DNA of 64,000 bases from Leptidea sinapis (lineage: Eukaryota; Arthropoda; Insecta; Lepidoptera; Pieridae), in NCBI RefSeq assembly GCF_905404315.1, contig NC_066279.1:5158501-5222500 (forward strand), read 5' to 3'. Shown here in pieces: positions 35,015 to 45,150 of this stretch; the stretch's first letter is position 1, and each line of letters opens with the position of its first letter. Made by a program: the position numbers and the translations under genes. Under the pieces are notes generated by a model that saw nothing but the letters and a program-made list of their open reading frames with translations, did not search any database and was not told where the DNA came from.

Positions 35015-35370
35015 TATATCTATATGCTACAGATTCCATGGACTGCCTTTCGCACCAACGTGTCTATTCTGAGAGAGCTTAATGTTATAACTAGACTTTC
35101 CACAATATGCCTTCGTAGGGTCCTAGAATTCTTCGGATATGTTGCTCGTAAAGAGACTCACAATCTTGAACAGCTTATGGTGACAGGCAAGGTAGATGGC
35201 AAACGTCCCAGAGAACGCAGTCCCACGATATAGTCGGATCAAATACGATCTTCTCTGAACATCAACTTCCACAAGCTAAGGATCGCAGCAGATGGAGGGA
35301 AATCGTACGGGAGAAACAGATGCAGCGGGGGAGTCATGACCCTCAATAATGAGGAAAACGACGCGAGAAG
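35015..35370 (+). pseudogene. non-LTR retrotransposon ORF2 C-terminus (RTE/BovB-like)
   Basis: A frame open from 35024 to 35233 reads LRELNVITRLSTICLRRVLE, FFGYVARKETHNLEQLMVTG and KVDGKRPRERSP, then meets a stop where the family continues with RWSDQI. Further downstream, in shifted frames, SRWREIV-like and SHDPQ endings can be picked out to about 35345. The ICLRRxLxFFGxxAR ... NLExLxVxGKVxGKRxRGRSP pattern is a well-known LINE C-terminal region. Clade assignment is tentative. The RT core is absent. Confidence 0.75.
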
Positions 35371-36950
35371 GAGGATGCGATCTATTATCAGCCTTCTGGG
35401 TTGAGCCCTTTTTAAAAAAGGAATAAAATACTTATTAATACAACCGCCGGGTTTAGTAATGGGATGAAGACTCTCTGGCATGGATGGGATCTTATATAGA
35501 GTAGAGTGCTTCTTTAAGCGATAAAAGGTGATGAGTCTGCAATAATGGGTGCAAACTCAGATTAAGTATTGGTCTTCACTGCGCTTCAACTAGATACCGC
35601 AGGCGTAGTCGCAAAGTGCGGCAACTAATACTACACCCAAGTGGGCGTACTCGAACCAGTCTCGATCAATGCGTGACGTTGACGTGCCACATGTTCTTGT
35701 TAATAATTCAAACTGAAATGGCGGGTTGCGTTGTACAACTTTGTATAAATAATACTACAAGAAAGTATTTTGTATTTTATTAATTTCAATGTAAAATAAA
35801 ACAAAGCGTATGTTACAAAATTTAAAAGATACCATTGATTGTCAAAATGCCACGCACACAAGCATCTAATAGTTGCCGTTATAAAAAAAAACTATTTTTC
35901 TTAGGTAGTGCGGTACCTAGTTGATGATCAGCGGAGACTATAGAGACAAACTAGATCCCTAATCTAAGGGTGCAAATTATATTTATACCAGTTCGTAGAG
36001 AGCACATTTGAATTGTCACTACAGTGAGATTACAGTTTGTTATGAATATATACATGGACTGTAAAGCATTGTTTTTTTAGTTGTACCTACTTGTAGTTTC
36101 CATTATAATAGTTTTATATTATTAAGGATGCACCGAGCTTCTACTGAAAGCAGGTTGAAATCGGGTAGGGAGAAAAGTGCCGACCCTGGTTAGGATGGTC
36201 TTAACGAATTTAGATTTTTTCTTCTTATTATTTAAAATATATACATATTTTGAATATTTAAAGTGTATAACATGTATAAAACATTTAGTTTGGTTATTAT
36301 TTAAATTCTGATGAAAGTTTGTGATGCTTTTTAAGGCGTATTTGAAAGTTTCATTCGCTAAGGGATTATCACTAACTTATCATGTTTCCAAACTAAGCTA
36401 TTGATAGGATAATATAACCAAACTTTAATAAAAACTTGACAGGGAATTAACGAACGCATTTACTTCACAGTAATGTTCCAGTGTTTGGCGAATCAACAGC
36501 TGCTGAAGATGCCCCGTGTATAGGCGAAACATGTATGAAATAACACTAAAAACCATTGCTATTTAAAATGTTGTTAATTCTTTAGTTGATCTATTTTTTT
36601 TAATATTCACTAAACTAACGCACAACTGAAGCAAAAGAGAAGACAACAAAGATTATCAGCACACTCTCGGATATATTGAAACAAAAACTTTATCACGTAT
36701 CCGACATCTGACGTGTCGAAGTAAATTGTAATAAAGTTTGTGACTATACGTACGATACAAACATCTAAGACGATTTAGGTTTGTGTTTACTGAGAGAAGA
36801 AATTTCGCCTGATTCGCTTGGATAAGGGTTTAGCGCCGAGAATACATCTACTTGTGTTATACCTAGAGCTACATCTTTCTCTGTGAAAAAATTAAAGTAG
36901 TTTTGCTGTCTCATTGAGTCACAATCTACACTAATATTATTAACTAGCTG
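35371..36950. other. unassigned stretch
   Basis: No gene. The GC-richer segment 35540-35700 is unrecognised. The motif GCTGAAGATGCCCCGTG ... GGCGAAACATGT at 36504-36535 resembles a phrase seen in some retroelement ends (see findings). Confidence 0.35.
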
Positions 36951-36953
36951 ACC

Positions 36954-37137
36954 CGACAGACGTTGTTCTGTTCATAATAAAAAAAACTTGGAAAGGAATT
37001 TTGGAAAATCCGTTCTTAGCTGACCTCTATTCGGTGAAAAGAATATTGCTACCAAATTTCAAGTCTTTAGCTCTATTGGTTCCAAAGATATCGCGATGAG
37101 TGACTATATACGTGGAAATCTCTTATATAAATATATA
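36954..37137 (-). mobile_element. short Helitron, tandem unit 1
   Basis: Reversed 3' terminus CTAGCTGACCCGACAGACGT at 36954, then TTCTTAGCTGACCTCTA, AATTTCAAGTCTTTAGCTCT and GTGACTATATACGTGGAAAT near the 5' end at about 37137. It is followed at once by another CTAGCTGACCC start, so units 1 and 2 are head to tail. Upstream is TCTACACTAATATTATTAA, a forward Helitron-like 5' end into which this pair may have inserted. Confidence 0.8.
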
Positions 37138-37317
37138 CTAGCTGACCCGACAGACGTTGTCCTGTTCATTATAAAAAAAACTCTTGCCCGTGGAAGTTTG
37201 TAAAATCGGTTCTTAGCTAACCTCTACTAGGCGAAAGACAAATTTCAAGCCTTATGGTTCCAGAGATATCGTGATGAGTGACTATATACGTGGAAATCTC
37301 TTATATATATATATAGA
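37138..37317 (-). mobile_element. short Helitron, tandem unit 2
   Basis: It begins CTAGCTGACCCGACAGACGT (37138) and ends GTGGAAATCTCTTATATATA...TAGA at 37317, followed by T. It is about 85-90% like unit 1 by eye, with a small deletion near GGCGAAAGACAAATTTCAAG. A third relative is at 47450-47638. Confidence 0.8.
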
Positions 37318-37747
37318 TGTCAATATTGCATGTATGCCAAAACGGCTGAATAGATCTCAATGAAATGACACAAACATTATTAAGCTTTATTATGAATATA
37401 TATGTCAAGCAAGAATTTGGCTTTCCATATTTATTTATCTTACGTGTATTTACTTAAAATATTTTCCTATTTTACTTAAAGATCCTTATTCGCGCTTTCT
37501 TCTATCGCGTTCCCAGTATTCGCGGATTTAAAAATACGACCCAATTCGTATACTCGCAGCTAAAGATTTTTTTAGTCGCGGATCTAGCCGGTACATCGGG
37601 TTATAGATATTAATAAAAATGATGCCAATAGGTATCCAACCCAATATCCTCTGTCATCAAATGGATCAACCATCAAGCGAAAAGAGCAAAATAGACATCT
37701 TTAGCCGCATTGAGCACTTTTCTTGGGATGGGTATAAGATGTTAAAC

Positions 37748-38058
37748 TAAACACCTTCCACCTTCGCACGACACGCCACAAATTAGGATATCATCCCCAC
37801 CATCTGGATGTGTGGCGGTCCCCCACAGTGTGGCTTTCTTCCTCGTACTACTAAGCTGTGGAATGAGCTTCCTTGTGCGGTGTTTCTGGGACGATACGAC
37901 ATGGGTATCTTCAAAAAAAGCGCGTACACCTTCCTTAAGGGCCGGAAACGCTCTTGTGATTCCTCTGGTGTTGCAAGAGAATGTGGGCGGCGTTGATCAC
38001 TTAACACCAGGTGACCACTCGTTTGTCCTCCTATTCCATATAAAAAAAAATAAAAACA
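37748..38058 (+). pseudogene. LINE ORF2 C-terminal fragment inserted in repeat X
   Basis: Same family as 5484-5845: LRTTRHKLGYHPHHLDVW-type start, FLPRTTKLWNELPCAVF, YDMGIFKKSAYTFLKGRKRS, then the GTTGATCACTTAACACCAGG tail and A-rich end. It lies between two halves of repeat X that are adjacent in the copy at 14091. Relative to 5484-5845 a segment between SVAF and FLPRT is deleted. Confidence 0.78.
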
Positions 38059-38819
38059 ACCACGTGGTCTGATCGAAAATTTGTAAGACAGTGGTTGAAA
38101 TAATAGATGACAGATTTATAGGGGTAACGTAACTACTAGTTGTTGGACATTTAAGTATTACAACTTGAAATGAAACACAAAAAATTTTTTAGGTAAGTAA
38201 TTGGTTATTTCCTAAAAATTCTCCTATAAGTCTGAGTAATGAAACCCCAAAATTTAAGTAGCATACAAACATAGTCATTGGACACAAAATTTAGTTATGG
38301 GACAGCAATTAACTAGTGATTGGACAAAGTTAATATTTAACATTAAATTGATTTAAATTATACCTAGATATATAACAAATGCTATAAGTTATAATAAAAC
38401 AATATCGGACATTATGTATACTTTTATCAAAATTTTTTTTTTAGAATCAAAAAACTACCTAACTCAGTTTCAAATTACATCTTTTAGTAATCATTCTTCT
38501 CTTTTCATTTATCCACAATGTAATTTTGTTACTCGTAACACTGTTCTTGGACAACTGTCAAATCACAAATTGCGTCCAATTTGGGTTTCAATTATAAGAC
38601 ATCTCAAAATTACTTATAAATACTTTGAATTAGTATTTACTGTTTTTAAATATAATATACTCGTAATAACTTTTTGCACTTAATTACCGAAAACAGTATA
38701 AATACGTTAAATATAGTATAACCAATATATTTCAGAATAAAAATTAATGGTATTATAAATTATTAACAAAAATTCTTTATAGAAATAAATCTACTTACGT
38801 TATTTATTAATTAAATGGA

Positions 38820-39013
38820 ATTAGCTTCCTTGTGCGGTGTTTCCGGGACAATACGACATGGGTACCTTCAAAAAAAGCGCGTACACCTTCCTTAAAGGCC
38901 GGCAACGCTCTTGTGATTCCTCTGGTGTTGCAAGAGAATGTGGGCGGCGGTGATCACTTAACACCAGGTGACCCGTACGCTCGTTTGTCCTCCTATTCCA
39001 TAAAAAAAAAAAT
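38820..39013 (+). pseudogene. LINE ORF2 tail inside the TIR element
   Basis: 5'-truncated copy of the 5484-5845 family: it starts within the WNELPCAVF motif, includes YDMGTFKKSAYTFLKGRQRS, and ends GGTGATCACTTAACACCAGG ... CTATTCCATAAAAAAAAAA. Few differences from 5484-5845, so relatively young. The nearby minus-strand open frame is a shadow. Confidence 0.8.
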
Positions 39014-39125
39014 CTATGATCAATACCGACATGCCGCACCGAACGAGGCGAAAGATTTTAACTTATTTTTACACTGCCTTCGATGAAATAACAAATGTAC
39101 TATTGTGTAACCTGAATACTTAACA

Positions 39126-39350
39126 AATACAAAAGTATTTTCTTTAATTAATGCGAGTGTTACACATTTAAATAAAACACTTTTACATGATAAAAACGCG
39201 TAAAATGTTACATTTTTATTTCGTAGGGTTAACTAAAATAAAATACAAATGGAACTTTTACGCAAAAATGTAATGTAAAAACATTTACAATCACACTCGT
39301 TTAATCCTTTAAAAGTGTTTTATTTAAATACAAAAGTATTACCTCGCAAG
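39126..39350. repeat. imperfect inverted repeat within the TIR element
   Basis: The left arm (39126-39190) reads AATACAAAAGTATT ... GCGAGTGTTACACATTTAAA ... AACACTTTTA. The right arm (about 39285-39350) reads its reverse complement with ACTCGTTTAATCCTTTAAAAG ... AATACAAAAGTATT. It could be a MITE inserted in the larger element or part of its structure. Confidence 0.65.
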
Positions 39351-39436
39351 CAATCAAATGAGCCAAAATCTTATTATTTTAGGGAAGGTAAGCACTGTCT
39401 ATTATCTAGTAATGTCCATTGACTAGTATGTTACCC

Positions 39437-39552
39437 TACTTCTAACTCATTCATTGGACCAGTGGTTGAAACAGAATGATTGCGAAACCGAAACACCGCG
39501 AGGTCGAGGGATCGAATCTCAGCCGTTATATATTTTTACAGTTTATTAAAGA
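39437..39552 (+). repeat. SINE-like tRNA-related fragment
   Basis: GACCAGTGGTTGAAACAGAA (A-box-like) and GAGGGATCGAATCTCAG (B-box-like) are spaced as in a tRNA-derived SINE head, 39457-39526. Neither box is perfect, and no cloverleaf can be drawn confidently. Confidence 0.4.
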
Positions 39553-39760
39553 TTAAAGTTGATTTTTCTTTTTTATTTTTTTTTTTTTGATATGAGATAC
39601 ACTTTTTAATGTAAAATAAAAAATAACGTAATTATAATATATAATTAAAAAATTGTAATAGTTCTGAAGAGTTACATTTTTGTGTAAAATAAATTGTTAT
39701 TTTTCTGTACAAGTGCTAGTACTTTTATACTGATAACTAAAGCATTTTTTTTATATAGAG

Positions 39761-40800
39761 AGTAGGTACCTACCTATGGCAATATATTAATGAAAAAGGT
39801 CAAAACCTTTTTGGATCAGTTATTATTGTTGTTCAACGGTTGAACATATCTTGCAACCGATTGGGAATAAACACATGCAATTTTTTATATATATTTGATT
39901 TTGTTTTTTTTTTATTCATCTAATTTTCATTTATTTTCACTATAAATTAAAATGTACACACATCGCCCTTTTTTAAATATCACATTAAACTTTTTAGGGA
40001 TTTTTATTGAAAAAAAAAATAATAAGACCCAATACAATTATTATTAAGAATGTAATAATTCAATTAAATTAGAATTAAGATAAATGTTAAAAAACATTTA
40101 AGGCGACACTAAATGCCAGCGACCTTGAGCGATATGAGTTCACAGCTGCCGGCCCGCCATCTATGTAACAAAGCCAATATTTTCAAAATTCTTGGGTGGA
40201 AAACAGTTTATATGCTTACAATCCTCGTTATTCACTACTAATCTGAATAAATGAACCTACACAAAAAAGTACAAGCAATAAGAATAACTTTTCTGAGAGA
40301 AGTACCAAAAGAATGCGTCACGCCATGCCAAAAATCTTCTTTAACTTCAAAGATATGTGGTAGTTCATAAAGGCTCGGCAGTGTTAACTATAACCAATAG
40401 TAAGCATTAGCAACCTACAAATAAGACTTAAGGATATGTGTAACAGGATTAAGTAGTGTTCATAGCTCGAAATGCTATATTTTCACCACAAAACTTGTCT
40501 AAAAGCACCATGTTTGCGTGTTTCCTGCTTACTCTTCGCCTTAAGCAGAATGAATAATTTCGAACAGTGGCATATTCGTTATTAATTTTCTTTTCATGAT
40601 GACAGTTTGACATATTAATATAACAAGCCAAAGGACAAAAACAATAACAGTGTTATTATCAAAGGATTGAAGTACATTTTTGTTTTCAAGCCCTAGCAAG
40701 CAAGAAATAAACTCGTTAGCCGAAAGTAGAAAATATAATTACAAGATGAAAACCGAATGTCATAAAATATAAATAAGAATAAAATATGTTTTCTTGAGAA
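39761..40800. other. unassigned stretch
   Basis: AT-rich with long poly(T) runs to 40090. A GC-richer patch at 40095-40170 (GCCGGCCCGCCATC) is unrecognised. Confidence 0.35.
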
Positions 40801-40926
40801 AAGTGTCGAAACGAGCATTACGTTCATGGTAAGTGATACGACCAGCCCAACATTGATTCTTGAAAAAAAAATTATAAGCAGCATCGCAATTGCGCTCGTC
40901 ACTTTGAGGCATAAGATGTTAAGTTT
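40801..40926 (-). repeat. SINE-like repeat, copy 7 (degenerate)
   Basis: CGAAACGAGCATTACGTTCATGG and GCGCTCGTCACTTTGAGGCATAAGATGTTAAG match the 3' half of the family. The hairpin is lost and the 5' half absent. Confidence 0.6.
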
Positions 40927-41069
40927 TCAAACAATTGACATAAACAAAACAACATCAAAAATGGTCACACAATAGTGGACTATTGTATTGATATTTAGCC
41001 CATTATAAAAGTCCCTTTTGTCGTATCACCGCTCTTCGAATACACATCCGTTAAAACCTCGCCTAGTAT

Positions 41070-41600
41070 CGGAATACGGGATCTTGAAATCTCGAGCTAT
41101 TTCCAATTCCCAGGTCATATAGAGTTCGGAAATACTTCAAAACGGCCCACATGCTAGCGCACTACAAAGCGTAGGTCCGGCCTCATATGGATTATTGCTG
41201 TCATGTCTGGTTTGGCGCACCCCAGTATCAGTTCGAAACATTTGACCGCACGCAACGCAGAGCAACTCGAACAGTCGGAGATCCAGTTCTCTATGAACGG
41301 CTAGATCACTTGGCGTAGAGAGAGACGTCGCTTCATTGTGTGTCTTCTACCGCATTTATCAGGGGTAGTGTTCCGAAGAGACATTTCCTTCCATTAGTAT
41401 TCCACGTGACGCCACAAATTATGATATACCCACAATCTGGAAAATATGTTGCATTCCTCCACAGTGCGATTTTTAAGGAACTTTCTTCCACGTACAACCA
41501 AGCTATGGAATGAGCTTCCTAGCCCGGTAACGCTCCTGTGATACCTCTGGTGATTATCAGATGACCGGTACGCTCGTTTGTCCTCCTCTCCCATACAAAA
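41070..41600 (+). pseudogene. LINE ORF2 C-terminal region, longest copy here
   Basis: It extends further 5' than the other copies. A LYKA-type start is followed by blocks corresponding to GLLLSCLVW / GAPQYQFE near 41195-41245, a region resembling RTQRRAARTVGDPVLYERLD (41250-41312), CVFYRIY near 41340, then CSEE and, frameshifted, the FLPRT-LWNEL and tail regions. Multiple frameshifts, stops and deletions. It ends at TCCTCCTCTCCCATACAAAAA, directly against the next SINE-like copy. Confidence 0.72.
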
Positions 41601-41692
41601 AACATTACTGCTTCACTGCAGAAAAAGGCGCCGCTGCGGCGATCCAATCGGCAATAATCTAGTATCCTGTGCAAAGAAGCCTCTCCCTGGTA
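41601..41692 (-). repeat. SINE-like repeat, copy 8 (5' part only)
   Basis: AACATTACTGCTTCACTGCA, AGGCGCCGCTGCGGCGATCC and ATCCTGTGCAAAGAAGCCTC correspond to the 5' third of the family, reversed. Immediately adjacent to the A-rich end of the LINE fragment on its left. Confidence 0.7.
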
Positions 41693-42187
41693 AAAACAAA
41701 CACGGTTATAATAAAGGTAGGTAGGTTCCGCATTGGCTGTGGACATACTTAGTCATTGATATCTAGTCCATTACGATGACACATGTTGGTCTAATTAATG
41801 GACACGGTATATTATTACCAGAGACTATGTGTCACCGTCCCATAGAGCGGGCTCTTTGATAGTTTATTGCCACAACTCTATTGTCTATTGCTATTAACTG
41901 TATCTGATAGGAATAATGTTGCACTGCACATGGTATTATGAACAATATTAGCATCATGATCAATAATTTATTCTTGATTACGATGTGTAACTCATTATTA
42001 CTTTTGTAGTCAATTTAACAACACCCCCGTCTTCATATTGGTGTAATTAACTAAAATATAGGAGTTCCTATTTAATTTATAGTAAGTACTTATGTACTAA
42101 CTATAACGTTCTTCCCGAATGGAACAAGTCCCAATTTCTTATTGTGTACTCCATGATGTTCGTGCATCATATTGTATCAAATCATTC
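41693..42187. other. unassigned AT-rich stretch
   Basis: Nothing recognised. Confidence 0.35.
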
Positions 42188-42440
42188 ATTTTTTTTATTA
42201 TAATAAGGGTCGAGACGAGCAGGACGTTCAGCTGATGGTAATTGATACGCCATGCCCATTACAATGCAGTGCCGCTCAGGACTCTTGAAAAACTCGAAAA
42301 TTCTGAGCGGCACCACAATTGCGCTCGTCACCTTGAGACATAAGATGTTAAGTCTCATTTGCCCAGTAATTTCACTAGCTACGGCGCCCTTCAGACCGAA
42401 ACACAGTAATGCTTACACATTACTGCTTCACGGCAGAAAT
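42188..42440 (-). repeat. poly(A)-ended SINE-like repeat, copy 9
   Basis: Poly(T) at 42189, AAGGGTCGAGACGAGCAGGA, hairpin GTGCCGCTCAG...CTGAGCGGCAC (42269-42315, perfect arms), GGCGCCCTTCAGACCGAAAC and CTGCTTCACGGCAGAAAT, where it stops about 80 bp short of the family 5' end. Confidence 0.83.
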
Positions 42441-42979
42441 CATCATTCATCTTCATCTCAGTAGATAGGTAATGCCGGATAGCAACCACGGTAATGTTAA
42501 CTTACAGTATTTTAAATAGGCTCTGCCCATGGGATTAATACTTAAAGCGGCTTATGGCCGCGTGGTACGTAAACACTGATAGGGCTGTCCGCCTACAGTA
42601 TTTTAATAATAATGAAGCGTAACGAAGGACTCTAGACCCTAGGAAAAAATGGTTTGCCAGCAAACGTTTTAGAAAGTATTAAGAAAAAACCGGAAAAGGC
42701 AAAGTATTTATTAACCAGACAATTTTCAATGTAATTATGTATATTATTAGGAAGGCGTGTTAATATAATTAGTATAAGAATTAAGTATATAAAAATGTTA
42801 ATTAAGAGCGATCTCGTCCCCGCGGATAAACCTTACATGGTTTCTTGTGGGTGACTATATATGTATTTTCTCTATAATACTTTTAATATTGAACAATAAA
42901 GGGAAAAAAAAGTAATGTCCTGAGCGAAGCGAGGTTCTCAAGCCACACAAGATAAGCTTTATTCTAGAGATATAGGGGA
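42441..42979. other. unassigned stretch
   Basis: ACAGTATTTTAA occurs at 42505 and again at 42595, bracketing a GC-richer 80-bp segment; otherwise nothing recognised. Confidence 0.35.
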
Positions 42980-43215
42980 TTAAAGAGCAATTATTTTCTG
43001 AAAATTGATTCCTTTAGAATTATTTTTGATGTAATTTCTAATAAACTAGATACTACTACAAAAATGAAACAAATGACGCTCTGCGAGAGAAGAAGCAGCG
43101 CAAGAAACTCTGCCAGCATTCTTTTTTGCGGTCTTTTTAATACATAAATATACAATATTGTACTGTCATTGCTATTGCTATAAAATAACCATAATCTGTC
43201 GGCTCACTTAGATAT
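42980..43215 (+). repeat. LINE 3'-end-like repeat, copy 3
   Basis: Diverged copy of 18356-18603: AAAATTGATTCCTTTAGAAT, GAAACAAATGACGCTCTGCG, GCGCAAGAAACTCTGCCAGC, TATACAATATTGTACTGTCA. Confidence 0.62.
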
Positions 43216-43598
43216 TCAGCTGTCGAGTAGTAGGATACTCTACACACTTTATGCGAAGCAATAAAAAGAAAAGGCTCTACTTATCATCTTACTTACTTCT
43301 ATGTTAAAATTATTTTAGGCCTATTAAGGGCCTTGGATTTTTTGGTATTCTCCATTGATCAAAATGATCAAATGAATGATTAATAGGTCAAAAGGTAGGT
43401 ATAATAATAATAATCTTTTAATTTCGTCGATAGTACCTAGATTAATAATAACACCTAAAGCGTCTGATTTATAAAATGAAGTCAGTGTCAAATCACAATC
43501 GCTAAACGTCTTTCTCGTATCAACGCAATATTTGATTATTTTAATTATTCAATAAAATTTATACTTATTTTAAAATACTATTCTGTGAAAGTGAAACA

Positions 43599-44081
43599 TC
43601 TAATACATATAAAAATCTTGTGTCGCGGTGTTTGTTACCAAAAATCCTACGAAACGGCTGAACCGATTTGTATGAAATTTTGTGTGCATATCGGGTAGGT
43701 CTGACAATCGGCCAACTTAATTATAAGGGTGACTCACCCCAAAATTTATTTTTTTTATTTTTTTGAGAACATATTTTATTTTAATTTTATTATAATTCAG
43801 TATTAAACAATACATACAAATTCAATATTTTCATCTGTCTACGATTAACACCTATTTTTGTGTCGCGATTTTATATAATTCCACTCACAGATCCGCAATA
43901 GGGTTGGAAGATGGCAATCGAAGACAAAAATTACTATATATTGTACGATAGAATTTATGTATTGATATATTTGGTAGGTCTGAGAATCGGTCGTCATCTA
44001 TTTTTTATATACCAAAAATTTTATTTATTGATTTTTTCTATTACTTCATATGACAATCGTTGTATTGCTGGGTCAGCTTAG
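43599..44081 (+). mobile_element. Helitron, longer composite copy
   Basis: Start TCTAATACATATAAAAATCTTGTGTCGCGG after A, then ACGAAACGGCTGAACCGATT and GGGTAGGTCTGACAATCGGC; end GTATTGCTGGGTCAGCTTAG before T, where the usual CTAG has gained a T. A second GGTAGGTCTGAGAATCGG block lies at 43974, so two related units may be fused. No Rep/helicase. Confidence 0.75.
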
Positions 44082-44370
44082 TATACCATAAAATATATTC
44101 TAAAATCACATGCTTACAAAAACATACAACGTTCGTTGTCACTACGGCGCATTCGCATTGGTTGGTGTACCGAGTGTCTACCGAACTTGAGCCATAAATT
44201 ACGTTCCGGCTGTTTGTATGAGGATAAAATACTTTACCGTGCTATAAGTGTCAAAAATATTTTTCTGTCCCTCGAGTAAATTATTTTCTGGTAACTTGAC
44301 AACTAGCTTCATGATGATCGGCTAAGAAGTTAAAACGTGGAAGTAGAGAACGTCACTTTTGCATTTGTAA

Positions 44371-44679
44371 TCTAATATATAAAATTCTCGTGTCGTGGTG
44401 TTAAACATTGATCTCCTCCGAAACGGCTTGACCGATTATCATGAAATTTTGAGTGCATATTTGGGTAGGTCTGAGAATCGGACAACATATATTTTTCACC
44501 CCCCTAAATGTTAAGGATGGTCCACACGAATTTTTTTTTTAATTTTTTTTAAATTTGTTTGATTATGAGTCAGCATTAAAAAATACATACAACTTCAAAT
44601 TTTCACCCATCTACGATCAACAGTTACTTTTGTATCGCGATTTTATTATCGGCAATACAATGTTTACTGGGTCAGCTAG
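44371..44679 (+). mobile_element. non-autonomous Helitron
   Basis: A|TCTAATATATAAAATTCTCG start and ACTGGGTCAGCTAG|T end, with ACGGCTTGACCGATTATCAT and GGGTAGGTCTGAGAATCGG inside. Intact termini and A/T flanks. Its reverse sibling is at 46112-46393. Confidence 0.88.
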
Positions 44680-44879
44680 TAATATTTAAAAGGTTTTCAT
44701 GCTTATTTGTATTGTATTGAGCCTATAACATACTAAGTTTAACTCATACTTTTTGGAGAAAAAATAACAGAGTACAACAGTATCAACTGTATGTACCTAC
44801 AACGGTTTGCGTGGATGTAAAATGGTAGTGTTTAGGGGCACGAATTCTTACGATAAAAACTTCACTGCGATATTATTTT
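44680..44879. other. unassigned stretch
   Basis: Nothing recognised between the Helitron and the LINE fragment. Confidence 0.35.
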
Positions 44880-45150
44880 ACGACCAAGCTATGGAATGAG
44901 CTTCCTATGCCGGCAACGCACCAGAGACATAAACAAATTAAATATTATTGGCTTCGTTGTGGTTTGTTTAACAATATTTTTTACAACAGATGCTACAATT
45001 TTGCTAATTACAGCCACGCTAGGCGTCCTTTCCTTGGATTATTCAACTGTAAAAACTCCTGTTATTCCTCGTGTGTTAAAAGTGAACAACGGTGATCACT
45101 TAACATCAGATGACCCCCGCCGTACATCCTAATATTCTTTAAAAAAATCT
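44880..45150 (+). pseudogene. LINE ORF2 tail with internal replacement
   Basis: ACGACCAAGCTATGGAATGA GCTTCCT (the LWNEL region) and the end GGTGATCACTTAACATCAGA TGACCC match the 5484-5845 family. The middle (about 44925-45045) does not match, and CTCCTGTTATTCCTCGTGTG restores the match near 45055. Either an old internal replacement or strong divergence. Confidence 0.6.

Larger units (their letters stand above)
38121..39436. mobile_element. 1.3-kb TIR DNA element of unknown family
   Basis: The left end GGGGTAACGTAACTACTAGT and the reversed right end GGGTAACATACTAGTCAATG share about 29 bp of imperfect inverted terminal repeat extending to TGGACATT. TA flanks both sides (38119-38120 and 39437-39438), pointing to a TA-duplicating class such as Tc1/mariner. 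TTGGACA recurs near the left end (38141, 38277, 38320). No transposase is encoded; the frame at 38414-38683 has no domain. It carries a LINE tail (38820-39013) and an internal inverted repeat (39126-39350). It interrupts repeat X. Confidence 0.7.
37696..39760 (+). repeat. repeat X copy 2, interrupted twice
   Basis: Blocks matching 14091-14350 appear in order. TGAGCACTTTTCTTGGGATG ends near 37748; then, after a LINE tail, TGATCGAAAATTTGTAAGAC (38070-38120); then, after the TIR element, TTTTTAATGTAAAATAAA and ACTTTTATACTGATAACTAA (about 39600-39750). An extra segment at 39437-39552 has no equivalent in copy 1. Confidence 0.6.
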
